This document shows, piece after piece, positions 25,476 through 33,416 of a stretch of DNA of 64,000 nucleotides. Within the stretch, counting starts at the first letter, position 1. Each line of letters starts with the position of its first letter. This DNA comes from DATBVX01 sp963705495 (lineage in GTDB: Bacteria > Pseudomonadota > Gammaproteobacteria > Steroidobacterales > Steroidobacteraceae): assembly GCA_963705495.1 (NCBI GenBank), contig CAVPJQ010000025.1:124001-188000 (forward strand), read 5' to 3'. A program made the position numbers and the translations under genes. The notes below the pieces were generated by a model that saw nothing but the letters and a program-made list of their open reading frames with translations, had not been told where the DNA came from and did no database searches.

Positions 25476-27202
25476 GGCTCGACCTCCACGCGCGCCAGGG
25501 TTGTCGACGTCGCAGGCGGCAGATCGTCAGGTGCAATGGCCATCAGGCGCAGAGCGCCGGACAGCACGCCCGCAAACACCGGCGCAGCCACATCGCCGCC
25601 GTAGTACTTGGTACCACCGGGCTCATCGATGACCACCACTGCGGCGAGGCGTGGCGCGCTTGCCGGCACGACTCCGGCAAAGACCGACATGTACTTGTCC
25701 GTCGAATAGCCACCGGCAGTCGCTTTCCACGCTGTGCCAGTCTTTCCTGCCACGTGGTAACCGGCGAGCGCCGCCTGCATGCCGGTGCCTTCGGGCGTGA
25801 TCACCGACTCCAGCATGTGCACGAGCGAGCGAGCTACGTGCTCATCGAGTACGCGTTCGCCGCCGGGCGGCTGATCAATACGCAGGAAGGTGAGCGGGCG
25901 CGCGATACCGCCGCCGCCGAGCGTGGCGAATGCGTGCGCGAGTTGCAGGGGCGTCACGGACAAGCCGTAGCCGTAAGCCAATGTGGCGATGCCGATCGGC
26001 CGCCAGTGCCTGAAGTTCGTGAGCAGGCCGGCGGATTCGCCCGGGAATCCGCTAGTGCTCACTTGTCCGAAACCGAGCGCATCGAGGGTGGTCCAGATCT
26101 GCTGCGGCTCGAGCTGCAGGGCGATCTTGGCCATGCCCACGTTGCTCGACTTTGCCAGGATCGTGGCGAGGTCGATGTTGCCGAAGTTGTGCTTGTCCTC
26201 GATGACCTTGATGCCGACCTTCACGAATCCCGGCGCGGTGTTGATGACGCTGTCGTCGTGCAGGCGCCCCGATGCGAGCGCCGCCGCCATGACGAACGGC
26301 TTGATGCTGGAACCCGGCTCAAAAATGTCGGTCGCCGCGCGATTGCGATAGCGACCGACTGCCAGCTGCTCACGATCGTTGGGATTGAAAGCGGGTTGAT
26401 TGACCATCGCCAGCACTTCGCCGCTCGCGATATCGAGCACCACGAGCGAGCCGGCGCGGGCGCGATTCTCGATCAGCGCTCGTTTGAGCTCTCGATAGGC
26501 GAGGTACTGGATCCGAAGGTCGAGGCTGAGCACCAGGTCCTTGCCCGGGCGCGCCGCACGGATGCTCTCGACATCCTCGACCACGCGTCCGTATCGGTCC
26601 TGGATGACGCGCTTGGCGCCGTCCTCGCCTGCAAGCCAGTGGTCATAGGCGAGCTCGAGTCCTTCCTGGCCGGCATCGTCGATGCTCGTGAAGCCGAGCA
26701 AGTGACCGGTCACCTCGCTCGCCGGGTAGTAGCGACGGTATTCGCGCAGCGTGTAGACGCCCGGAATGCCGAGCCCCTTGATGCGCGCAGCCTGGTCGGG
26801 CTCCAGGTGCCGGGCGAGATAGAGGAACTCCCGGTCGAGGTTACTCGTGACGTGACGTGCCAGGGTTTGCGGATCGCGCTTGAGCGCACGTGCCAGACGT
26901 GGCAACTGATCTGCGGACTGAGTCAGTTCCTGTGGATTCACCCACACCGAGTCGACCGGCGTGCTGACCGCGAGAGGCTCACCGTAGCGATCAGTAATCG
27001 TGCCCCGGTGCGCGGTGATTTCCGCGACACGCGAGTAGCGCGCATCGCCCTGCTCGGTCAGAAAGCCATGATCCATGAGCTGCAGATCCACAGCACGCGC
27101 GGCGAGGGCGGCAGCCGCGAGAATCAGCAGCGCGAGGATGAAATACAGTCGCACGGCCAGCGGAGTCGCCGGCGCGGCACGTTGTGATCCTGACATTCTC
27201 AT
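25472..27202 (-). CDS. ftsI: Peptidoglycan D,D-transpeptidase FtsI (PBP3)
   Basis: FtsI is the septum-specific class B penicillin-binding protein, partner of FtsW. From the ATG at 27202 it has 576 residues: a short cytoplasmic tail, one transmembrane helix (~17-39), the N-terminal pedestal with RGTITDRYGEPLAVS, and the transpeptidase domain with catalytic Ser298 in the SxxK motif (SSIK, 298-301), SxN at 352-354 and KTG at 487-489. The ATG overlaps the ftsL stop by 4 bp; the 40 codons of open frame before it lie within ftsL and are discarded. The stop overlaps murE by 4 bp. Confidence 0.97.
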   Translation of the reverse strand: MRMSGSQRAAPATPLAVRLYFILALLILAAAALAARAVDLQLMDHGFLTEQGDARYSRVAEITAHRGTITDRYGEPLAVSTPVDSVWVNPQELTQSADQLPRLARALKRDPQTLARHVTSNLDREFLYLARHLEPDQAARIKGLGIPGVYTLREYRRYYPASEVTGHLLGFTSIDDAGQEGLELAYDHWLAGEDGAKRVIQDRYGRVVEDVESIRAARPGKDLVLSLDLRIQYLAYRELKRALIENRARAGSLVVLDIASGEVLAMVNQPAFNPNDREQLAVGRYRNRAATDIFEPGSSIKPFVMAAALASGRLHDDSVINTAPGFVKVGIKVIEDKHNFGNIDLATILAKSSNVGMAKIALQLEPQQIWTTLDALGFGQVSTSGFPGESAGLLTNFRHWRPIGIATLAYGYGLSVTPLQLAHAFATLGGGGIARPLTFLRIDQPPGGERVLDEHVARSLVHMLESVITPEGTGMQAALAGYHVAGKTGTAWKATAGGYSTDKYMSVFAGVVPASAPRLAAVVVIDEPGGTKYYGGDVAAPVFAGVLSGALRLMAIAPDDLPPATSTTLARVEVEP

Positions 27203-27477
27203 GGCTTGACGATGTGCACGCTGTCCGGTGCGGGAATCGACATCTTCAGCCGCGCATTGGCGACACGCTCCACGAATGCATGCGTGGACCACGCGCTCTG
27301 CTCGAGTTGCAGCTGTCCCCACTGCATCTCCAGCCGATCGCGGTCAGCGTTGAGCGCTTCGAGCCTGACGAACAGATCGCGCGCGCGGTGCTTGCAATAG
27401 ACCACGCCCGCAGCCGATGCGAGCGTACCGAGCCACAGCAGCGGAACAGCGAGCACCAGGAGACGGCGTGCGCTCAT
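27199..27477 (-). CDS. ftsL: Cell division protein FtsL
   Basis: A 92-residue bitopic protein: transmembrane helix at ~7-27, then a coiled-coil-prone stretch (RLEALNADRDRLEMQWGQLQ) and a periplasmic tail. FtsL pairs with FtsB and binds FtsQ to activate FtsWI. The sequence is poorly conserved, as usual; size, topology and position between rsmH and ftsI identify it. Both ends overlap neighbours by 4 bp (ATGA). Confidence 0.93.
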   Translation of the reverse strand: MSARRLLVLAVPLLWLGTLASAAGVVYCKHRARDLFVRLEALNADRDRLEMQWGQLQLEQSAWSTHAFVERVANARLKMSIPAPDSVHIVKP

Positions 27478-28412
27478 GCAGCCTCACTCATCGCGATGCG
27501 CTCGGCGACGCGCAGTACGGCGCTGCGCGCGCGCGGATTCGCGGCGATTTCTGTGGGCGATGGCTTCACGGCCTTGCCCACGATGCGCAGGCTCGGCCGG
27601 GCATGTGGCGGGATGTTGGGCAGGCCCGCATAAACCGGATCGACCGTCGCATGCCGGCGCATGAACTGCTTGACGGCACGATCTTCCAGCGAGTGAAACG
27701 AAATGACGACCAGGCGCCCGCGCGCCGCCAGCAGTTTCAGGCTCGCGGGCAGCGCCTGGGCGAGCGAATCCAGTTCTGCATTGATAAACATGCGAATCGC
27801 CTGGAATGTCCGCGTTGCTGGATGCTTGCCGGGTTCGCGCGTCGGCACCGCCGCCGCGACGATCGCCGCAAGCTCGGTGGTGCGTGAGATCGGCGATTCA
27901 CGACGGTGCGCCACAAGCGCGCGCGCGATGCGGCGCGCGAATCGCTCCTCGCCGAGCTCGTGGATCACGCGTGAGAGTTCTCGCTCGTTGACCTGCGCGA
28001 GCCACTGGGCAGCGCTCATTCCCGACTGCGGATCCATGCGCATGTCGAGCGGCCCGTCCTGCATGAAGCTGAAGCCGCGCGCGGGCGAATCCAGCTGGGG
28101 CGAAGACACACCGAGATCGAAGAGGATGCCGTCGAACCCGCGCGCGGCCCAATCGCCTGGTACGAGTTCAGCCAGAGTCCCGAAACTGCCGCGCGAGACA
28201 TGCACCCGCGGCTCGTGACCGAAGGCTTGTTCGGCCGAGGCCACGGCTTCGGGATCGCGATCGACGGTGCACAGCCGTCCGGAGGCTCCCAGCTTCATCA
28301 GAATTGCTCTCGCATGCCCCCCGCGACCGTACGTGGCATCCAGGTAGTACCCGTCCGGTCGAACTGCCAAACCCGCCAGTGCCTCATCGAGCAGCACCGG
28401 CGCGTGACTCAT
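27474..28412 (-). CDS. rsmH: 16S rRNA (cytosine(1402)-N(4))-methyltransferase RsmH
   Basis: RsmH (MraW) methylates N4 of C1402 in 16S rRNA using S-adenosylmethionine, acting with RsmI, which is also in this window. From the ATG at 28412 the protein has 312 residues; a GTG one codon earlier is an equal alternative. Motifs include HAPVLLDEAL, the SAM loop DATYGRGGHARAIL, DGILFDLGVSSPQLD and the C-terminal FHSLEDRAVKQF. It lies 22 bp downstream of mraZ and overlaps ftsL by 4 bp. Confidence 0.97.
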   Translation of the reverse strand: MSHAPVLLDEALAGLAVRPDGYYLDATYGRGGHARAILMKLGASGRLCTVDRDPEAVASAEQAFGHEPRVHVSRGSFGTLAELVPGDWAARGFDGILFDLGVSSPQLDSPARGFSFMQDGPLDMRMDPQSGMSAAQWLAQVNERELSRVIHELGEERFARRIARALVAHRRESPISRTTELAAIVAAAVPTREPGKHPATRTFQAIRMFINAELDSLAQALPASLKLLAARGRLVVISFHSLEDRAVKQFMRRHATVDPVYAGLPNIPPHARPSLRIVGKAVKPSPTEIAANPRARSAVLRVAERIAMSEAA

Positions 28413-28434
28413 CACTTCGCGGGTCCCCGCGCTC

Positions 28435-28887
28435 CTACAGCGAAAGCGATTCGAGCTCCGCCGGTAGATCCGTGCCGGGCTCTTCGCCTTTGAGCCACTC
28501 GTCGCGACGCTCGTTCCAGCGCGCCTCGTCCCATAACTCGAATCGATTCCCCTGGCCGATCAACACCGCTTGGCGCGACAGATCGGCGAATTCGCGCAAT
28601 TTCGGTGGCAACAGCAGGCGGCCGTGACCATCGAGTTCCAGATCAGTGGCGTGACCCACCATGAGGCGTTGCAGGCGACGTGCTTGCGGGTGGAGGGAGG
28701 GAAGGCGCATGAGCTTGCGCTCGATTTCCTCCCAATCCGGCAGCGGGTAGATGAGCAGGCACTGGTCGCGATCGACGGTGACGATCAAGCGACCCTGACT
28801 GCGTTCCTGGATGCGATCGCGATAGCGGGTCGGCATAACCATCCGGCCCTTCGAATCCAGGGTGACCTTGTTTGCACCGCGAAACAT
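28435..28887 (-). CDS. mraZ: Transcriptional regulator MraZ
   Basis: MraZ is a ring-forming DNA-binding protein that represses its own operon. The 150-residue sequence contains two AbrB-like half-domains. The first is MFRGANKVTLDSKGRMVMP and the second ELDGHGRLLLPPKLREFA, each holding the DxKGRxxxP-type motif (the second in the variant form DGHGRLLLP). It is the first gene of the dcw cluster. Three TGGGA boxes lie in its leader at 28907-28931, the operator expected for MraZ, so autoregulation can be predicted with confidence. Confidence 0.97.
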   Translation of the reverse strand: MFRGANKVTLDSKGRMVMPTRYRDRIQERSQGRLIVTVDRDQCLLIYPLPDWEEIERKLMRLPSLHPQARRLQRLMVGHATDLELDGHGRLLLPPKLREFADLSRQAVLIGQGNRFELWDEARWNERRDEWLKGEEPGTDLPAELESLSL

Positions 28888-28906
28888 GGCTTTGGGCGGG
28901 TGTTAT

Positions 28907-28931
28907 TCCCATTTCCTCCCACTTTCTCCCA
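28907..28931 (-). promoter_or_regulatory. MraZ operator: three TGGGA boxes with 10-bp period
   Basis: On the minus strand TGGGA occurs at 28927-28931, 28917-28921 and 28907-28911, separated by 5-bp spacers, just downstream of the predicted transcription start (~28934). Direct TGGGN repeats with 5-bp spacers are the known MraZ binding site. All three copies are identical. Confidence 0.93.
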
Positions 28932-28940
28932 CCGAACGCC

Positions 28941-28969
28941 ACTATAGGGAGGGCAAATACGGTCGTCAA
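28941..28969 (-). promoter_or_regulatory. Sigma-70 promoter of the dcw cluster (Pmra)
   Basis: TTGACG (28964-28969) and TATAGT (28941-28946) on the minus strand are separated by exactly 17 bp, each matching the consensus at five positions. The predicted start, near 28934, leaves a ~47-nt leader to the mraZ ATG that includes the MraZ boxes. Confidence 0.88.
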
Positions 28970-28990
28970 TCGCTTTTCTTCGGCTGGACA

Positions 28991-29004
28991 GTGACTTAGA
29001 TCAC
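28991..29004 (-). promoter_or_regulatory. CRP/Vfr-like palindrome upstream of Pmra
   Basis: GTGA-N6-TCAC (28991-29004) is a perfect palindromic half-site pair of the CRP type; the outer bases (A on one side, A on the other) fit TGTGA-N6-TCACA less well. Its centre lies ~63 bp upstream of the predicted start, close to the -61.5 class I position. Function is inferred. Confidence 0.4.
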
Positions 29005-29184
29005 AGTTTGCAACGCAGCATGACTTATTCATGCGCTGCGCAAACAACTGCTTACGGACGGTAGCTCAGAGGACGAGTGAAGAATCGACCGTAGCGGGAA
29101 AATTGCGTGCCATTTGCGGGGCTTCCAGAACGGACCCCCGGTGCAGGGCCGCGCGACCACTGGTTTCTTAGCTATGGATATCTC

Positions 29185-29286
29185 GGGCGGGGTTCGCATT
29201 TGCGAACCCCGACCAGAGGCGGCGCTCCGCGCCTCCCCCTCTAGACTTATGTGCCTTCTTGGGCGGGGTTCGCGAAGCGAACCCCG
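29185..29286. repeat. Duplicated GC-rich palindrome downstream of rnpB
   Basis: GGGCGGGGTTCGC occurs at 29185-29197 and again at 29261-29273, a 76-bp period. Each copy forms a near-perfect hairpin: arms 29188-29198/29201-29211 (11 bp, 2-nt loop) and 29264-29273/29277-29286 (10 bp, GAA loop). A third inverted repeat (GAGGCG...CGCCTC) lies between them, and TGGCGC-CCC-GCGCCA at 29295-29309 abuts the rnpB 3' end. None is followed by a T-run. Confidence 0.8.
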
Positions 29287-29311
29287 GTAGATGTTGGCGC
29301 CCCGCGCCATG

Positions 29312-29680
29312 AAAAGAGTCGGCCGATAAGCCGGGTTCTGTCGTGGACAGCCATTCATCTGGCGAACGCGTCACCGCGCCGCTCAAGCGACCTACCCGGA
29401 AGCCGTGCGGGCCGCACGTGGCCGCTTTCGCAGCCTGCTTCCCTATTTGGTCTTGCTCCAGGTGGGGTTTACCTTGCCGCCGCGTGTTGCCACCGGCGCG
29501 GTGCGCTCTTACCGCACCATTTCACCCTTGCCGGCGCTCGCGAGAGCGCTTAGGCGGTGTCTTTTCTGTTGCACTTTCCGTGGGCTCACGCCCCCCAGGG
29601 GTTACCTGGCACCATGCCCTAGGAGCCCGGACTTTCCTCCGCACGCTCAACGCGTGCCGCGACTGCCTGGCCGACTCCGG
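29312..29680 (-). ncRNA. rnpB: RNase P RNA, bacterial type A
   Basis: The RNA component of RNase P, the ribozyme that matures tRNA 5' ends. On the minus strand the 5' part has the conserved GAGGAAAGTCCGGGCTCC core and the GGTGCCAGGTAACCCCTGG region with its flanking AGTGCAACAGAAA segment. The 3' end has ACAGAACCCGGCTTATCGG. Helix P1 pairs GAGTCGGCC (29669-29677) with GGCCGACTC (29316-29324), fixing the ends to within a few bases. Length is ~369 nt, normal for type A. The gene lies between rsmI and mraZ, as in Pseudomonas. Confidence 0.96.
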
Positions 29681-29692
29681 CGCGCACGATAG

Positions 29693-29720
29693 GCGATAGC
29701 CGCTGACCTTTCCAGCGCAA
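29693..29720 (-). promoter_or_regulatory. Candidate rnpB promoter
   Basis: TTGCGC (29715-29720) and TATCGC (29693-29698) with a 16-bp spacer on the minus strand would start transcription near 29686, a few bases before the P1 helix of RNase P RNA. It lies just beyond the rsmI stop codon. The match is moderate. Confidence 0.4.
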
Positions 29721-29724
29721 CACC

Positions 29725-30633
29725 TCAAGACCGGGGCTTGCTGAGTGCCAGCGCCGTCTTATAGGCGCGATTGCGATTCACGCCCGTGATACGGGCAGCG
29801 AGGTCTGCGGCTTGCGATACGGGCAGTGCCCGGAGCAACTCCGCCAGGACACGCTCGAGCTCTGGCTCGTCCGTAGCCGCATGCGCAGTTGCGCCTTGCA
29901 CGACGATCACGATCTCGCCGCGCGTCATATTGGGGTCCGCTTGCGCTCGCTCGGCGAGCGCCGCGAGGGTTCCCCGATATGCCGTTTCAAATGCCTTGGT
30001 GATTTCGCGTGCCACGACGGCTTCGCGCGTCGGACCCAGGGACTCGCACATCTCGGCGAGCGCCTCCTGCAGACGATGGGGCGCCTCGTAGAAGACCAGG
30101 GTGCGAGCATCGCCAGACAGGTCGCTCAAACGCGCCTGGCGCGCCGCGGCCTTGGCAGGGAGAAATCCCTCGAATACGAAACGATCGGTGGGCAAGCCCG
30201 CGATGCTCAGCGCGGCGATCGCGGCGCACGGACCCGGGACGGCGCGCACTTCATACCCGGCGCGAGCAGCAGATTGCACGATCCGATATCCAGGGTCGCT
30301 GATCAAAGGCGTGCCCGCGTCAGAGACGAGAGCGACGCTCCTGCCAGCTTCGAGCGCGGCCAGAATCTCCGCCACGCGCTGCGCCTCGTTGTGCTCGTGC
30401 GCAGAGAGTGTGCGCTTGGCGATTCCAGCTGTCTGCAGCAGCTGGCTGAAGTGGCGCGTGTCCTCCGCAACGACAAGATCGGCCGCGAGCAGCACTTCGC
30501 GCGCCCGAGCGCTCAGGTCACCGAGATTTCCGATCGGCGTTGCGACGACGTAAAGCACGCCGCGTACCGACGGTGCATGTGAATTGTCGCTTCCGGCTTC
30601 GATTTCCGAACGCGGCCGGCGCTGCCTGGACAC
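29725..30633 (-). CDS. rsmI: 16S rRNA (cytidine(1402)-2'-O)-methyltransferase RsmI
   Basis: RsmI 2'-O-methylates C1402 of 16S rRNA, the same nucleotide modified by RsmH. The 302-residue protein (from GTG 30633) shows the tetrapyrrole-methylase fold: YVVATPIGNLGDLS, AEDTRHFSQLL, LVSDAGTPLISDPG and VPGPCAA. The GTG has AGGGG upstream; a longer frame reaches 30741 but would overlap the lpoA start and adds unconserved sequence. It diverges from lpoA with ~60 bp between start codons, as in E. coli and Pseudomonas. rnpB follows downstream. Confidence 0.93.
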   Translation of the reverse strand: MSRQRRPRSEIEAGSDNSHAPSVRGVLYVVATPIGNLGDLSARAREVLLAADLVVAEDTRHFSQLLQTAGIAKRTLSAHEHNEAQRVAEILAALEAGRSVALVSDAGTPLISDPGYRIVQSAARAGYEVRAVPGPCAAIAALSIAGLPTDRFVFEGFLPAKAAARQARLSDLSGDARTLVFYEAPHRLQEALAEMCESLGPTREAVVAREITKAFETAYRGTLAALAERAQADPNMTRGEIVIVVQGATAHAATDEPELERVLAELLRALPVSQAADLAARITGVNRNRAYKTALALSKPRS

Positions 30634-30694
30634 TATAATCAGCCCCTGAGGTTGCGACAGCGAGGTTTCGATCGTGCATGGAGGTCCATGGTTG

Positions 30695-32572
30695 ATGCAA
30701 CCCGGATTGCGCCGCGGTGGCGCATTCGGCCTGCTGCTCATCTTGATATTCCTCAGCGGCTGCCCTTCGACCTATGTGCGCCCCACGAGCGCCACCAAAG
30801 GTGACGTTGCCGCAGCCGAACGCCTGGTGCGCGAAGGCAAGCCGCGCGATGCCGCGCAGATGTACGAGAGCCTCGCTGCACAAGCGACGGGAGCGAAGCA
30901 GGCAGACCTGTACCTGGAAGCCGCAAGACAATGGAGCGCGGCCGGCGCCTATCCCGAGGCGGAACGCGTGCTCGCAACGATCGCGCCTGCAGTCACGGGT
31001 CAGCAGGCAACCACCCATGCGTTGGTGTCGGCGGAGGTCGCGCTGGCTGAGAAGAACCCGCAACGCGCGCTCGAGAACTTGCGACGAGTCGGAACGCCGA
31101 CCGATCCGCAAGCCGCCGCGGATGCGCTCGCCCTGCAGGCGCGTGCGCAGTTTGCGCTCGGCGATGCAGTCGCGGGCGTCAAGACGCTGATGGCGCGGGA
31201 GCGCGCACTGCAAGGCAACGCTGCAATCGAAGAGAACCGGCGGATGATCGTTGCCGGCCTGCGTGACGCCGCCGCGCGCGGGGCACCACTCACAGCGCCA
31301 GCGGGCGCTGACCCTGTGCTCGCCGGCTGGTTGCAGTTTGGCAGCGCGCTACGCGAACTCGATCGCAATCCGTTTGCCGGCGCCACGGCACTGCGCGCCT
31401 GGCGTTCGCGCTATCCGCTGCATCCGGCCAATGGCCGCATCCTTGACGATCTGTTGAGCGAATCGACCGTTGCCGTGGACTACCCCGCACAAATCGCTCT
31501 GATGCTGCCGCTCGGGGGGCGCCAGCAAGCGGCCGCGACTGCCGTGCGCGACGGGTTCCTGTCTGCCTACTTCCAGCAGGACGCCACTCAACGCCCGCGT
31601 GTGCGCATCTACGACGTCGCGAACGTCGATGTCAGCTCGGCCGTGTTACGGGCGCTCGACGAGGGCGCACAATTCATTGTCGGGCCCCTGACCAAGGACG
31701 AAGTCACCGCAGCCGCAGCCATCGCCGACGGTCGCGCTCCGGTGCTGGCATTGAACTTCCTGCCGGACGGCACTGCTGCGCCGTCCAACTTCTTCCAGTT
31801 CGCACTCGCGCCGGAGGATGAAGCCCGGCAAGTCGCGCGTCGCGCCATCGCAGACGGCCACCCGCGCGGTGTCGCGCTGGTTCCCTCGGGTGAATGGGGC
31901 AGCCGCGTTCTCGCAGCGTTCACCGAGGAACTGGAGCTCGGGGGCGGGCAGCTGATCGCTCGCGGCAGTTACAGCACTTCCGAGAGTGACTACACCGTGG
32001 CCATCCAGCAACTGCTGAGAATCTCCGAGAGCCGCGATCGTTACGCCAGGCTCTCCGGGACGCTCGGCACCAAGCTCGAGTTCGAGCCCCGCCGCCGCGG
32101 CGATATCGGTTTCATCTTCGTCGCCGCGCAGGCAGCCAATAGCCGGCTGATCCGTCCGCAGCTGCGCTTTCACTACGCCGGCGACATCCCGATGTATTCC
32201 ACGTCCGACGCTTACGAGCCCGATGAGGCTGCGAATGTCGATCTGGAGGGCATGATGTTCCCGGACATGCCCTGGATGATCGGCACTGATCCGATCTCCG
32301 AGCAGCTGCGCAATGCAGTTCGCAGCGTTTGGCCGGCCCGCGCCAATCGTCGCGGTCGGTTGTATGCATTCGGATTCGATGCCTACCGCTTGATCCCAAC
32401 CTTGCGCAATTCCCAGTCCAATCGTGCCGCTGTCGTGAGCGGAATGACTGGTCGTCTATCGGTCGATGCCAACGGCCGCATCCGCCGCGACCTCGATTGG
32501 GCCCAGATACATGATGGCAGGCCGCATGCCCTGACGTTGAGCGGCGCGGCGCCGACCACGGGCACGAACTGA
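30695..32572 (+). CDS. lpoA: Penicillin-binding protein activator LpoA (LppC family)
   Basis: LpoA is an outer-membrane lipoprotein that reaches through the peptidoglycan to stimulate PBP1A. From the ATG at 30695 (GGAGG ten bases upstream) it has 625 residues: a signal peptide with lipobox LSGC and lipidated Cys23, a TPR-like N-terminal half (~40-250), and a periplasmic-binding-protein-like C-terminal half starting near IALMLPLGGRQQAAA. A GTG seven codons earlier is also open. Homology is moderate, but order rsmI-lpoA-yraN is characteristic. A perfect TATAAT lies at 30634-30639 without a good -35. Confidence 0.92.
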   Translation: MQPGLRRGGAFGLLLILIFLSGCPSTYVRPTSATKGDVAAAERLVREGKPRDAAQMYESLAAQATGAKQADLYLEAARQWSAAGAYPEAERVLATIAPAVTGQQATTHALVSAEVALAEKNPQRALENLRRVGTPTDPQAAADALALQARAQFALGDAVAGVKTLMARERALQGNAAIEENRRMIVAGLRDAAARGAPLTAPAGADPVLAGWLQFGSALRELDRNPFAGATALRAWRSRYPLHPANGRILDDLLSESTVAVDYPAQIALMLPLGGRQQAAATAVRDGFLSAYFQQDATQRPRVRIYDVANVDVSSAVLRALDEGAQFIVGPLTKDEVTAAAAIADGRAPVLALNFLPDGTAAPSNFFQFALAPEDEARQVARRAIADGHPRGVALVPSGEWGSRVLAAFTEELELGGGQLIARGSYSTSESDYTVAIQQLLRISESRDRYARLSGTLGTKLEFEPRRRGDIGFIFVAAQAANSRLIRPQLRFHYAGDIPMYSTSDAYEPDEAANVDLEGMMFPDMPWMIGTDPISEQLRNAVRSVWPARANRRGRLYAFGFDAYRLIPTLRNSQSNRAAVVSGMTGRLSVDANGRIRRDLDWAQIHDGRPHALTLSGAAPTTGTN

Positions 32573-32595
32573 GCGCCCGCTCGGGCTCGTGCGAC

Positions 32596-32958
32596 ATGGA
32601 TCGTCGCTTGCAGGGTTCGATAGCCGAACTGGCAGCGCGGGATCTGCTCATCGCCCACGGCCTGAAGCTGATCGCGCAGAATTATCGTTGCCGCTTCGGG
32701 GAGCTGGATCTGGTACTGATCGATGGCGGCGTCCTGGTGGTCGTCGAGGTCCGGTCTCGCGGCAGCCTCAAGTTCGGCGGCGCGAGCGTCAGCGTCGATC
32801 GTCACAAGCGTCAACGCATCACGCGCGCGGCCCGGCACCTGCTGCTCGCGAGGCGCGAGTTGCGCCACCTGCCGGTGCGCTTCGACGTAATCGCTTTCAA
32901 TTCGTGCGCGGCATTGAACGCACCGGAATGGATCAAGGGAGCGTTCGCGGCGGATTGA
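32596..32958 (+). CDS. yraN: UPF0102 family protein YraN (predicted endonuclease-like)
   Basis: A 120-residue protein of the UPF0102 family, which has a restriction-endonuclease-like fold. The family core GELDLVLIDGG-VLVVVEVRSR with Glu, Asp and the EVR triad is present, as is QNYRCRFGE before it. The biological role of YraN is not established; it is often listed with recombination or Holliday-junction proteins because of the fold. It follows lpoA after 23 bp and should be cotranscribed. It converges on sspB with a 41-bp gap. Confidence 0.92.
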   Translation: MDRRLQGSIAELAARDLLIAHGLKLIAQNYRCRFGELDLVLIDGGVLVVVEVRSRGSLKFGGASVSVDRHKRQRITRAARHLLLARRELRHLPVRFDVIAFNSCAALNAPEWIKGAFAAD

Positions 32959-32999
32959 TTCTCGGGGCGCAGCGGCGCACGATGACGCGCGGCTCAAAC

Positions 33000-33413
33000 C
33001 TACTTCACGATCTTGAGATGCGAGCGCCGACCGTCTTCCGGACCCGGCGTCGGCTTGCCGCCCGGAGGTTCCGGCGACAGGTCACTGTCGTTGAAGATCA
33101 TCCCCTGCCCGCTCTCGCGAGCGTAGATTCCAAGCACCGCCCGCATCGGAATGTGAACGGCGCGTGCGGCGCCCGCGAAGCGCGCGGTGAAGTCGATCGA
33201 GTCGTTGCCGAGCTTCAGCCCGCTGGTCGCCCCATGGCTCACGTTGAGGATGATCTTGCCGTCCTTGACGAACTGGCGCGGCACCTCGACGCCTTCGGCT
33301 TCGGCGTCCACGACGAGGTGCGGCGTCTGCCGGTTGTCACTGATCCATTCGTGCATCGCCCGCAGCAGGTACGGACGCCGCGACGTAACACTTGGGGTCG
33401 GTGCAGTTCCCAT
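33000..33413 (-). CDS. sspB: ClpXP protease specificity-enhancing factor SspB
   Basis: SspB binds ssrA-tagged proteins and delivers them to ClpXP. The 137-residue protein has RPYLLRAMHEWISDN and the substrate-groove strand PHLVVDAEAEGVEVP, followed by a Pro/Gly-rich linker and the short basic C-terminal tail LKIVK that docks on ClpX. It lies 3 bp downstream of sspA, the standard operon. Confidence 0.95.
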   Translation of the reverse strand: MGTAPTPSVTSRRPYLLRAMHEWISDNRQTPHLVVDAEAEGVEVPRQFVKDGKIILNVSHGATSGLKLGNDSIDFTARFAGAARAVHIPMRAVLGIYARESGQGMIFNDSDLSPEPPGGKPTPGPEDGRRSHLKIVK

Positions 33414-33416
33414 CGC

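Larger units (their letters stand above)
28888..29311. other. Intergenic region between mraZ and rnpB
   Basis: This 424-bp stretch has no credible gene. From mraZ outward it holds the MraZ boxes, the sigma-70 promoter, a CRP-like palindrome, an imperfect inverted repeat at 29014-29040 (CGCAGCATGA...TCATGCGCTGCG) and a block of GC-rich palindromes at 29185-29309 behind rnpB. Open frames here merge into antisense or RNase P RNA sequence and are not genes. Confidence 0.8.

Noticed and set aside
29058..29075. GGTAGCTCAG-like stretch resembling a tRNA D-arm between mraZ and rnpB
   Set aside because: No anticodon arm, T-arm (GGTTCGAAT-type) at the right distance or acceptor stem can be formed on either strand.
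29164..29225. Palindromes near rnpB as simple rho-independent terminators
   Set aside because: Stems are strong but no T-run follows on either strand, so they are listed as repeats instead.
29029..29692. Several open frames over the mraZ-rnpB region (for example minus 29029-29358, plus 29343-29699)
   Set aside because: They lie in RNase P RNA and its flanking palindromes and match no protein family; such frames are common annotation artefacts over rnpB.
30634..30639. Perfect TATAAT before lpoA
   Set aside because: No -35-like hexamer at 15-19 bp and no extended -10; kept only as a remark under lpoA.
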